Below, piece by piece: positions 18,073-27,562 of a DNA stretch of 32,327 nt (position 1 is its first letter; each line of letters starts with the position of its first letter). The position numbers and the translations under genes are program-made. Origin of the DNA: Didymodactylos carnosus (taxonomy: Eukaryota > Rotifera > Eurotatoria > Philodinida > Philodinidae); the NCBI GenBank assembly GCA_905250885.1, contig CAJNOQ010001386.1, positions 1 through 32,327 of the forward strand, written 5' to 3'. The notes beneath the pieces were generated by a model. It saw only the letters and a program-made list of their open reading frames with translations. It searched no databases and was not told the origin of the DNA.

Positions 18073-19523
18073 TAGAATAATAATGTTTCAACAAATATTT
18101 TTGATTCTGAAGAGGTTTTTCCTTTGCGTATACTTCATATAATTGCTTAGTGCGTATAAGAAATAACTAGAAAAATAATAATAAATGAGTCATAAAAATC
18201 GCATTATCTGCCTTCGCAAAAAAGCATTGATGTGTGAATATCAATCTACATAAGGCTATTTTTATTCGACAAAATACAATAAGTACTGTATTTTACTTTA
18301 CGTGATCGTAGTTTATTTTTGATGATGCGTGACAACATGAGCAAGGTGAAATGGGAGGGCGTTCACATTAAAGGGTGTTGATCGCTTGTTGTAGTAAAAA
18401 TTCAGTTCATTTTGGAAAAATTTGGCGTTTTGTCATGAGAATACTACAGAGTATCGCTAAATTGAAAACTACTAAAATATAAGGAGAATGGTTGTTAGTC
18501 GCTGGTCTTTGTAAGAATTCTCTAAGAAATTCGGCATCTGACCAATGGCTTTTTGGCTGTTTTGCTAAAAAATCAAAAACAAGAAAAAAAGACACCATAT
18601 GACATGTATTGTTGTGTAGTGTAGGAACCTGCCTATGCTATGTTATGTCACTAGTCCCATGATAATACAACATAAGCGCAAGGTATAGTATTATTTCTTT
18701 AACTATTTTAAATATAGGCTATCCTCTATGTCAAGCCCTGTGACAATCTTTTGTTTCTAAAAATTGTTCCGAAAACCTAGCAAAAAGTAAGTTCTCGTTA
18801 AACTTTTTCTCCAGTTTCAACAGCACAAAATTCATATCTGAATCACAATTCGTCCGAATGACCTGCAAATTCCAGGATATACTCACATCAGTTTAACATG
18901 TTTAAAAGAATATAGGATGCAAAATAGAAAACAAAAGTGCTGTGTGTTCTAAAATGTCCTGAAACCTGTGTCTAGAACAGTATAGTTTCTAAAATGTTTT
19001 GTGACTACTGATGCATCTTTAAAGAATGTCATTATCAGCGTATCCTGGAAGTTCTAGTTCTCCTATCAAAAACTATTTAAATTACCGTTCACTTAATTTT
19101 ACTTTGAGTAGACGTATATAGTTAACAGAGCGAATGCAGTTGCAAATGGTTGATTACCTGACAAACGTTCGAGAAAAATCATACATTCTTTAACTTGGCA
19201 AGTTTATCTACTTGATTTATTGCTGCTCGAAGCTCACCACTGCTTTTTTTTTACACTGACCATTTCTAAACAATAAATGCTGTATTAGTAAATGAAAAAA
19301 ACATTGAACATGCAGAGACAAGATTGCATATACGATTCTCTCTCTGAGTTACGTCGGAGATCCTCATTTCTCGTATGTATCTTTTCACTTTTTCTTCATA
19401 ACTACATTTCTGATTTTTTCATTGGTAAATATATCTACTGTTTAGCTGAAATATAACTTTAACTAGCACTTTTGATAATATCATTCAAATAATCAATTCT
19501 TTACCGTTGAGTATAATCAGGAC

Positions 19524-19613
19524 AACTTCGATAGTCCATCTTATCAAAAGTTGTAACTTCCATGAAGTATGTTTATAGAAGTTACAACTTCGATAAGATG
19601 GACTATCGAAGTT
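19524..19613. repeat. 90-bp hairpin (36/37-bp arms)
   Basis: AACTTCGATAGTCCATCTTA at 19524 and its continuation to GTTGTAACTTC (19560) are mirrored by GAAGTTACAACTTCGATAAG (19577) to ATCGAAGTT (19613), with two or three differences and a 16-base loop. The decamer AACTTCGATA recurs just outside (19617-19626). It looks like a small MITE. Confidence 0.75.
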
Positions 19614-19762
19614 ATAACTTCGATACGACATATATATATAGCTGTTGTTTTCGTGAATGTAGAACATAGTAATCTGCTACTGAATAAAGCGAACAAATTA
19701 GAGAATTAATAGGTATGTATCAATAAGATTTCTAGACCATTCTTTCTTTTCTCTTTTTTGCT

Positions 19763-19790
19763 CTGATGATGCTCCATGTCTGGAGCGAAA
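19763..19790 (+). ncRNA. Hammerhead-like core CTGATGA-stem-GAAA
   Basis: CTGATGA is followed by one extra T, then GCTCC, a six-base loop (ATGTCT), GGAGC and GAAA. This is the order of the conserved hammerhead core with its stem II. After GAAA, TATTA-GCA-TAATA can fold as a stem III-like hairpin, but the cleavage triplet does not line up cleanly and no stem I partner is clear. It may be a relic of a Penelope-like terminus; self-cleavage is unproven. Confidence 0.35.
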
Positions 19791-19866
19791 TATTAGCATA
19801 ATAATTTCGTCTGTCGTTTGAAAATTGTTTCGTTTATTCATATGCAAGCATTAAGTTTATATTTAA

Positions 19867-20771
19867 CCCTTGTAGTACCAAGCGGGGTCCAAATGGACCC
19901 CACTGCAGAAAACAGACATTAAACGGAAATATTTTGGTATCTTTCTACTTTCAAACATATTGATTCAAATGGTGATATAGATAGTACGAGAGACCGGCTA
20001 CATGATGTACTATAGGAGCGGACTCTGTCTGTCTATATAGATTTTTCATAATTAAAACAGTTTTTCCTACCGAAAATAGGTTTTGAGCGCTTTCCAATGT
20101 TTCGCATTTTCTAACCAAGAGATTTGCGTTAAAATGAAAACAAAATACACCAATCGATAGAGAATTTCACGCTCTGTTCGGCTAGCTAGTTGGACAAATC
20201 ATAGACATTGTTTTTCCCGTCGAAATAATTAAAAACAGAAAAATGAGTCGTGTTTTCCAATACTTTGTTTTGGAAAAAGAGACATGAAAAACCGATGATA
20301 TTCGAACGTCAAATACACCATTTTCTTCAGTTTTGGATGCTCTTTCCAACGGTGTATAATACATCGCGATATGATGGAATTTGAAGGAACTAATCTCATT
20401 TTTTCCGTATTTTTCGACTATTCTCACTAAAATCAGGTTTTGTGAGGTGAAGATCGACTTTGGGAACGAAATTTGTTTTAGAAACTGATAGAACGTGAAA
20501 TTCTCTACCGATTGGTGTATTTTTTTTCATTTTAACGCAAATCTCTTGGTTAGGAAATGCGAAATGCTGGAAAGCGCTCAAAACCTATTTTCGGTAGGAA
20601 AAACTATTTTAATTATGAAAAATCTATATAGACAGACAGAGTCCGCTCCTATAGTACATCATGTAGCCGGTCTCTCGTACTATCTATATCATCATTTGAA
20701 TCGGGTCCGTACCTCTTAATGTGAAAGAAAAATTCAAAAAACAATTATTTATAGGCTTGGTACTACCAGGG
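19867..20771. mobile_element. Non-autonomous piggyBac-type element, 905 bp
   Basis: Seen: TTAA on both sides (19863-19866 and 20772-20775), terminal inverted repeats CCCTTGTAGTACCAAGC and its complement GCTTGGTACTACCAGGG, and a subterminal palindrome GGGGTCCAAATGGACCCC straight after the left TIR. Long inner inverted arms (about 19962-20175 and 20489-20702) differ at only a few positions. Known: piggyBac transposons insert at TTAA, duplicate it, and start CCC. No transposase frame exists in the element; open stretches inside are products of the palindrome. It must have been moved in trans. The 313-bp centre is unique and non-coding. Confidence 0.85.
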
Positions 20772-20776
20772 TTAAA

Positions 20777-21230
20777 TAGAGCGAGTAAAAAAGTACAGGA
20801 ATCAAGAAGTAATAGCCCTCGTCGGGACGATCGTCATATAATTATCTTAAAATATGTATCAAATCGACAGTGTTAGTGCGATTTCTGTAAAATTCTCACA
20901 ATTCACAGAGCAGTTCCTTTTACGTTCTTATCAAGATCTTAACTTAAAGAAATACAAGATATTTTATTTTCTGCGTAACAAATCTTGTTTCATCTTGTTG
21001 TTGTGAAAGATTCCAGTTCGAGTCAAACAGCAGAAAAAAGTAGAAGTTAAGAAAGCTTTCGGCAGTGAGACCCTAATTTCACCATGTTTTACTCGGCTTT
21101 CTCTTCCGGAATACGACGCAGTTCATTTCAGGCACGCCTAAGGTTTGAGCTCAAAATAAGTGTACAATAATTTTATTCATATCTTAGAAAAAACAATTTC
21201 GCTGATGCGTTTTTCCTTGAAGTATTATAT
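20777..21230. other. Non-coding spacer
   Basis: No gene or repeat is recognised between the piggyBac-type element and the WD40 fragment. A pyrimidine-rich tract ending TTATTGCAG (to 21238) is the splice acceptor of that fragment. Confidence 0.4.
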
Positions 21231-21238
21231 TATTGCAG

Positions 21239-21363
21239 CAATTCGCTGTGTAAGTTATAATATCGATGGAAATTATTGTTTAACATCAGGAAATGATCGT
21301 ACTATCAAACTATGGAAACCGGATAGTAGTTTGAGTATAAAAACATATATTGATGATGAATAG
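21239..21363 (+). pseudogene. Single WD40-repeat exon resembling WDR83 (MORG1)
   Basis: Seen: after a TATTGCAG acceptor the frame reads IRCVSYNIDGNYCLTSGNDR then TIKLWKPDSSLSIKTY, one complete WD repeat, and then departs into IDDE and a TAG. From memory the wording is closest to the first repeat of WDR83/MORG1 (V-R-x-V-x-x-N-x-DGNYCLTxGxDxTxKLW), a beta-propeller scaffold for ERK signalling and splicing complexes. The six further repeats of that protein are absent; within 70 bp the sequence belongs to an unrelated minus-strand gene. It is therefore an exon-sized fragment, not a gene. The assignment to WDR83 rather than another WD40 protein is likely but rests on one repeat. Confidence 0.6.
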
Positions 21364-21429
21364 ATTCATTCTGAAAGAGAATTTTGTAAGAAGAAAATGT
21401 CTATTCTGTTAAAAATTATATAGACTTAC

Positions 21430-22478
21430 TTGATCAGTAGTAAGACGATACGTAAATATAATTCTAAATAATTCTTTTTCATGAATATCATCTTTGAACT
21501 TAAGTAATTGATTATTATTTCTTGTTGATAAATATTTTCGTTCATGATCAACCGTTTCTTTAAGACGATCGTCAATCTGATCAAATGGTAATGTTGTCAT
21601 CCGATATGGTTGAGATTGTTTTGACAATTCTAGTTGACATTCATTCAATTGTTGTTTAATATTTTGTATATAAGTGATAACATATTGTTGACATAATTTG
21701 AAATCATTTGTCTTTGCCATTGTACAAAGTCGATCCTTTATTTTTGAGAAGAATTATTATGTAAGAATGATTTTTAACAAGATACTTACTGACCATATTT
21801 GCTGTTGTAAACCAATATCTAAATAGGATTGCCATAATTGTAATTCAACTTCTAGACTATTGTTTATCTAATAAAACGAGTCGTGTATGGATGAATCTTT
21901 GTTCATCTTTTTTCTTTAATGGATACTTCAATATTTCAGTTAACATTTGAAAAAGTATTGATGATGATCGTTTTAAATACAAGAATCGTCTATAATCAGA
22001 AAATGTCTTATGTTCTCAAGAATCATTGATAAATATTAAAACACAAACCGATAACTCTTGCTTATACCATTGTTATTGACTATTACTGATGGTATAGCCA
22101 TTGTTTTCGTTTTACCTTTCATCTTTTTTGATAATGGTTGCACAATAGAGATTGAACTTGTTGATTTTGTCATTACTTGATTTGTTTTTAGGTCTTGTAA
22201 TGAAATATCTTTTTTACCTTTATGAGAATTTGTCGTTATCTGTTTCAATGGAGTATGTATCTCAGTTGATACTGTGTTGCATTCGTTTGATTATTATTAG
22301 TAGTGGTTTTAGCTTGATTTATTTTCTTAAGTACCTTTGTTATTGTTTCTGGTTTCATTCTTCGTGCACGACATCTTCTTCGAAAACGTTGTTCTCTTCG
22401 ATTACCATGGCATTGTTTTCTTTGTTCTTGGTTTGGAAATTGATGATTGAACTATTCATTAGTTTTGTTGACATTCAT
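21430..22478 (-). pseudogene. Decayed three-exon gene of a rotifer-type lineage-specific family
   Basis: Seen: exon 1 (22478-22049) reads MNVNKTNE, a TAG at 22452-22454, then QEQRKQCHGNRREQRFRRRC and RARRMKPETI, a frame change in an AAT run, and TPLKQITTNSHKGKKDISLQ with SIVQPLSKKMKGKTKTM. An intron, 22048-21990, is followed by exon 2 (21989-21790): YRRFLYLKRSSSILFQ, KKKDEQRFIHTRLVLLD, a frameshift, then LEVELQLWQSYLDIGLQQQI. A second intron, 21789-21736, leads to exon 3: MAKTNDFKLCQQYVITYIQN, VDHERKYLSTRNNNQLLKF and IFTYRLTTDQ, ending at a GTAAGT donor. The next exon is missing. The basic CHGNRRxQRFRRRCRARRM block and the helical remainder match a protein type I recall from bdelloid predictions; its function is unknown. 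The frame breaks and lost 3' exon make it a pseudogene. Confidence 0.7.
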
Positions 22479-24793
22479 TGTCGAAATAAATATAAATCTA
22501 TCTGCAAGAAAAAAAAAGAAAACAAAAGAAAAATAACAAGAAGAATAGCTCTATTACACAAAGAAGAAAACAAATAATAGAAAATCTTTTTATTTAAAAT
22601 GATGAGTTAGAATTTATACGAATATTGAACGAAATTTAACTTTTTCGGTTTTTCGTCCGCAATGACGTTAAACTAGGATAATGTTGTGACGTAAGGTTTT
22701 AGGTTATGATTTCGGAATTGGTGCACATTTTAGGATTGATGTATGGTACTCTGAGGAAATTTTGTTTGAAAAATCATGCAGAAATTCTGTGTAAACCAGG
22801 GTAAAGTGGTAGTAATCGAGTCGGTAGTCGTTTTTTTTGTTTAATGATAATGTTGTCTGGATAAAAGTAAGACGTGTTGTTACACTTAATAGGGTACCGA
22901 CAATGGCAGCGGATTTTGTAGCAGCAGGGCTTGGATGAGGGTACAGTTGTGACGAAAGCCCAGCAGGTGTCATCTAGAGACCATATGACGAACCCCCTCT
23001 GGCTCATTGAGAATTCTTTGAGCAGTAGCTTTCGGACACTTCCGAGGCCACATTTGGGAACTGTTGTTTTGCGTGGTACTTCCGGAGCCCCCGTGTTGCT
23101 CGAAACGGTTGCTTAACAGAGCTGGCGCTCAAGGACGGTCAAAATTCCCAAAGAGGGTCTGTAAAAAGATATGGCTAGCAGAGCGCTAGGAGGCTTAGAT
23201 AGTAGGGACTATGTCAGCCAGGCCTCTGGAACTTGCGTAAATCCCCCCTGGTCCTATCATCTAAGTTATCTGGTGGTCATGTAATTTCTCAGGGATGGAG
23301 CGGCTGAGATCCCTTGGCCCAGTTGAGTGAGTAGTGGAGGCTATCGAAGGGACAACCGATTTAACAAGGTAAGTTGTCTGATCGGTCTCTGCCCAAGGTA
23401 ATGACCTTTAGCGCTTGATAAAAGCAATGGTAGAACTGAGTACGGTCTCAATAAACAAAGCCGAGGCTTTGTCCACCTTGACGGACGGGACTGAAGAGTC
23501 CACATCAACTCAGAATAAATACCCAAGCAAAGGTTTCAGCCAAGTGTTTGCAAAAAACTTGTTAACCGAAAGAGCAAAACTGGGCTGAACACCTCTTCTT
23601 GAACAGTATCCGCTCTAACGCGTTTATAGTGATGGAAGATTAGCTTTTCAGTAACTCGACCATCAATAACTATGCTCAGCTGGTCAAGGGGTGGTGGTGG
23701 GCACTGACGATAGTGGACTTTTATTTAACTGATTAACTTACATTAATCAGTTCTTTAACCCTTTTTTGGTCTATTTTCGCGCAAAAAGGGTTTTCCAGAG
23801 ATCTGGTTTTCCAAAAATCCTCTCTAATAAATTTCTAAGCGTTTGTTAATAGTCGAATTGGAATGAGCATAGTCGAAACCTATAAAGCTGATCAATTTTG
23901 CCTTTTTCAGCTATTTTTAGGCCCCAAAACCGGAAAAGTTTTTTAGAAAACCCCGTTCAAAAACTTGTATAGTTCCGAAAAGGTTTCCATTGGAAAGAGC
24001 ATACTCGAAATCCTATAAACCCTTTGATTTGAGACGGTGCATTTTCCACTAAATTCCATGTGCCTATTTAAAATTGCCCACTGTGCGGAAGTCGCAACAA
24101 TTTTTCTTCGCCATCAGCAGCGGCGGCGGCGAATCGGCGAACCGGTGCGGCGGCGCACATCTCTGTATGTAATTGCAGATGTCACAAATCAGACCGGTCT
24201 CGATAAAAGTGTGGGTTTTTACATTGTAATATTGTGGGTTCATCGCAATATTTTCCAGTAGCCGGAACGACGGCGTTTTCTCTCTTATTCCCGATGGCCG
24301 TCCATATGGATGGCCGTATAGAGCGTTCCAGTGGATTCGTTCCACTGGTGCCTATTTGTACTCCATCTTCTCCTTCTTTCTTCTCCTTCTCCAAAACTTG
24401 CACGTCTTATTTTTATCCGTAACAGACGCTTTCGTATGACTTAAAAATAAAAGGATATCAAAATTTTTAACCATTATGCAACTAATCCATCTCCCCTTTC
24501 AGATATGAAAAGCAAGCAATATTCTCGCATGTCAGGATCTTATTGACTTCCTTACTACACTTGCCGCATTGTTGTCATACATAAAAAGTACAAAATAAAT
24601 CACTTTTATATTACAGTTCATGGTTATTGACTTTTAACTCAAAATCTTTGATGCATCGATACAGAATCGTTTTCATCGTCTGTATGCGTTTAACTCTTAG
24701 AAACGGAAAAAAACGCAGGTCCATTTCATCGTTGTATCATGTATAAAGGAGGGGGCCGTATAAGGTTATGAATCGGCCCACTCTCTTTTTTGA
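22479..24793. other. Long region without a supported gene; GC-richer block 22,900-23,720
   Basis: No frame shows a recognisable domain. From about 22,900 to 23,720 the base composition is visibly richer in G and C than the flanks, with stops in all frames and possible stems such as GGACTGAAGAGTCC at about 23489. This could be the untranslated end of a retroelement or a structured RNA; I cannot identify it. Around 24,250-24,350 two short stems occur (GGCCGTCCATATGGATGGCC; CCAGTGGA/TCCACTGG). Confidence 0.4.
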
Positions 24794-25477
24794 CTAAAAA
24801 TGGATTGCTGTTGATGAAGGAATTAAATTATTTGTATCTTCATCAAGTATAACTAGTTGATCATTAGACATTGAAAATCTTCTTTTTGATTGTTCGAGAT
24901 TTTCCCGAAAATTTTCGTTCTCTATTTGTTTTAATATAAAAAGATTTTTTTGAAGAAATAGCAGTTTGTTCAATTTGTTTGCTGCCAAACTAGTTCGTCG
25001 ATCAGTTACGGTATTTTTTGATGATGAAAATAATCTTTCCACTATTGTGTTCGAAGCGGGTATTGCATAAAGATCACGTACAATTAATGATAATATGGGA
25101 AATGATTTTGCATTTTCTTTCCAAAATAAAAGTACATCATCATTTTCATTGATTTGTTCATCTAATGCCATGTAACTATCTAATTCATCAAACGGTGTTG
25201 AAGTTGAGATAGGTGGTGGTTTTGGTTGATCGAAGCAACGAGCCAACAAGTTGTTTGAATTAGAAGGTGTTACTGTATCAAATGTAATTGAAGCAGTGGT
25301 TGTTGCTAATTCTAAAGTAGTATTATCATAAACTGGTGATGCTAATGTACGTTTTAAGATTTCTTGTTTGACTAAATCAAGTGCTTTATTTTTATCATTT
25401 GGTGCTTTATGAAAATGTTTTAATGAAGGATGGAGTAACGTTGAGAAGAATCCATGTGCAGGTTTTGAAGAATCCAT
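24794..25477 (-). pseudogene. hAT transposase, C-terminal fragment with dimerisation domain
   Basis: Seen: residues about 98-103 ELDSYM, then 116-179 containing VLLFWKENAKSFPILSLIVR, LYAIPASNTIVERLFSSSKN, TDRRTSLAANKLNKLLFL and QKNL. This is the hAT family C-terminal dimerisation region (Y-x-x-x, WW/FWK, P-x-L-S/A, A-I-P-A-S-x-x-x-E-R-x-F-S, LxxxxxxxLxFLxxNL). The upstream part (LLHPSLKHFHKAPNDKNK) fits the segment before it. The BED zinc finger and the catalytic core with its three acidic residues are missing: the frame begins at an ATG at 25477 next to a duplicated CATGGATTCTTC, and the sequence beyond is unrelated. It is thus a 5'-truncated remnant. The frame itself is open for 227 codons, so domestication cannot be excluded but nothing supports it. 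Confidence 0.8.
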
Positions 25478-26514
25478 GCAGACTTTATACGTTCACCTCA
25501 AATAAGATAGACCCAATAAACATGAAATCCACAATTTGATTTTAGTACGCAGAATATATACACTGAACGCTTTCGATGGGAGCCGCTCTTGAGAATGGGA
25601 GCCTCCCATTCTGAAGTGGTGACTATGAACGTCTTATACAATTTGAGAAAAGTACAAAGATTGAAGATGCTGTTGAGCATGACCTGATAACAGCGGAAAG
25701 AATAGATTATTTTTTGAAAAAATATCTGTAGAAGAAGATATACGAAAAAAGAAGGCTGTTGATGGGTATTTATTTTTGTTTTTCTGGTAGATAAATTACA
25801 TGTGATAAAGTTAAAATTAATCCATGGATTACGTATGCATAACGATTTATTACTTGAATTTCTGATGTATCATCGGAATCGAAAATTAGCAGAGATTCAA
25901 GCCGAACAACAAAATTAAGGAAAAGATTTTGATTAGAAACCAGCAGTGAAAAAAGAAAGAAACAAGCTTGTTTCTTTCTTTTTTTACTGCTTGTTTCTTT
26001 TTTTTCTTACTTGTTGTTCTTTTTCCTGTTGTTATTATTCTCACATTTGTTCAACTTCAACCAACATGTAATGAGCTAGTTCGATTTGTTGGCAAATAAA
26101 AAAAGTTTAGATTAGATTTTGATTATGTTACATTTTTAAAAAGATTTAAGAAAGAATTTGTAAGTTTAAAAATCTCATAAGCATAGATGATTAACTCATG
26201 ACTTTTCTGTTTTAGAAATCCGTTGGATGGAAATAAGATAATAATAGGATGGAATAATTGCGTGGAAATAATATAATTTATTATGTAGAGCTTTCTTCTA
26301 CTGAATATGTACGACATCTAGGATCATTGTATTTTTTTCAATTTTCTCTTGCATGTCAGATATGAAGTTGCGTGTTATACAGTTCAAGTAACGTTTACAT
26401 ATAACAAAGAGCGTGAAGCTACGGTCTTTGGTTGGCTACATTTCGCTTCCGTACAATCTTGACCAGACATTACAGAGACTTTATAAATATATATTCAACA
26501 GTATCTTTTCTTCT
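25478..26514. other. Non-coding region with a possible short coding remnant
   Basis: On the plus strand KISVEEDIRKKKAVDG (about 25713-25760) and, after a T-rich gap, KLIHGLRMHNDLLLEFLMYH to a TAA (about 25795-25917) look protein-like. They would need an intron of about 25 bp to join, so they may be unrelated pieces. No family is recognised. The rest is AT-rich. A 46-bp near-perfect palindrome follows at 25944-25989. Confidence 0.25.
25944..25989. repeat. 46-bp near-perfect palindrome
   Basis: CAGTGAAAAAAGAAAGAAAC then AAGCTT and the complement GTTTCTTTCTTTTTTTACTG, with one mismatch in 23 pairs and no loop. Confidence 0.9.
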
Positions 26515-26518
26515 TTAA

Positions 26519-27341
26519 CCCTTTCATTACCACCGTACTTTATAAAGTACGGTTTTTTCAAGTTTCTTGATTTTCGAATAGCTTGTGAACGCAAAAAGAC
26601 ATCGAGATGCGACGATGCAGTTATATGTAGGCATGCACCAGTTTTTAACTGGTGCATGCCTGGTTATATGTTATTAATTCTGCTTGCAAGTGTATGGGAA
26701 GTGAAAAAAGACGCAAAATAAATGAAATGACTTTGGGTTAGGGTGAGTGTGACGTATTTTACCTATGAATATTTTCCCCTAAATTTTCATGATTATGACA
26801 GACATTAACCACAGCAGATATGGTAAAATGGACGATCCTTGGTTCCTCACCTTTACCTCCCTATGGATGTTTCAGTAGTGGGTGCTCATTTTCTATGAAT
26901 TTTTCGAACCATACAATAGTTAACCCTCACACTTTGTGTGAATAGTCTGAAAACATTTTAGAGTATCTGGCGCAATTTTGCGATGAAAATAGTATTTCTA
27001 GGTTGAGTTATGAATTTTTTTGGAAGAGGGTCTCAAACTTCAAAAGTGACCTTCGACCATAAAATAGCTGTATTTTAATAATTGTTAAGAGCTAATACTT
27101 GAAATTCATATCGTAGGTAAAGGAGAGTCAGGGCTACATTTTGGTAAACTGCAAAAGTTTCATCTCTCCTTCGACCAGGACTTATTAGCATTTCACGAAA
27201 CAGAAATGGAATGCTTATATCTCACGAACCACCTATGAAAAGACGCGTAAAGTTGCTTGGTGATCAGTATTTGGTGAGAACAATGATCACACAAATTTAG
27301 AAGTCTCTAGTTATCATGGTCGAGCAATGGCACTTAAAGGG
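26519..27341. mobile_element. Second candidate piggyBac-type element, 823 bp
   Basis: TTAA lies at 26515-26518 and 27342-27345. The enclosed ends are CCCTTTCATTACCAC and, inverted from the right, CCCTTTAAGTGCCAT, which agree at 11 of the first 14 positions and with the CCCTTnnAnTACCA pattern of the element at 19867. As in that element a palindrome follows the left TIR directly (ACCGTACTTTATAAAGTACGGT, 26536-26557). A 15-bp-arm hairpin with a three-base loop lies at 26629-26661. There is no transposase. Confidence is lower than for the first because the TIR match is short and TTAACCC also occurs inside at about 26920. Confidence 0.5.
26629..26661. repeat. Perfect hairpin, 15-bp arms, 3-base loop
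   Basis: AGGCATGCACCAGTT, loop TTT, AACTGGTGCATGCCT. All 15 pairs match. It lies inside the candidate piggyBac-type element. Confidence 0.9.
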
Positions 27342-27367
27342 TTAACTTGTACACTTTCGTCTGAAAA

Positions 27368-27562
27368 ATGACAGAAAGAGCGTGGTGTTTTGCAGAGAGT
27401 TGCTCAAATCCTGATTCATTGAAGAAATATAATAAAGAGAAATGTGTTTCACATATTATTACTATTTTAATTTATGTGTATATGAGACAGGACTTTTTGT
27501 CTGATGACAAGTTGAGACGGTCTGAAGCAGCTAAACAAAAGATAAATTTAACTCTCCATTAG
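27368..27562 (+). other. 64-codon open frame, left palindrome arm
   Basis: The frame starts MTERAWCFAESCSNPDSLKK and ends INLTLH. An identical 64-residue frame lies at 30180-30374 on the opposite strand; the two DNA copies differ by one silent change (GCA/GCG, Ala). No domain is recognised. Identity may reflect recent duplication or gene conversion rather than selection, and nothing else shows it is expressed. Confidence 0.3.

Larger units (their letters stand above)
18073..19862. other. Long non-coding region
   Basis: No coding frame with protein character is found. Apart from the hairpin at 19524-19613 and the hammerhead-like motif at 19763-19790, which have their own entries, only AT-rich sequence and scattered T- and A-tracts are visible. 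Confidence 0.45.

Noticed and set aside
22152..22577. 141-codon plus-strand hydrophobic frame
   Set aside because: It is antisense to exon 1 of the decayed minus-strand gene, whose translation and splice sites are far more convincing.
23758..23810. TTAACCCTTTTTTGG as a third piggyBac-type end
   Set aside because: No matching inverted end with TTAA was found within a plausible distance.
24037..24422. Several short frames on both strands around the GGCGGCGGCG tract
   Set aside because: All overlap, have no domain features, and owe their length to the local GC-rich sequence lacking stops.
5540..26661. CRISPR-like arrays, bacterial operons, riboswitches
   Set aside because: The regular repeats seen have no unique spacers, the introns and F-box, LDLR-A and WD40 families are eukaryotic, and no Shine-Dalgarno or operon layout occurs.
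26735..26760. GGGTTAGGGTGAGTG as telomere-like repeat
   Set aside because: Only one TTAGGG unit is present and bdelloid telomeres are reported to use a different repeat; it lies inside the candidate TIR element.
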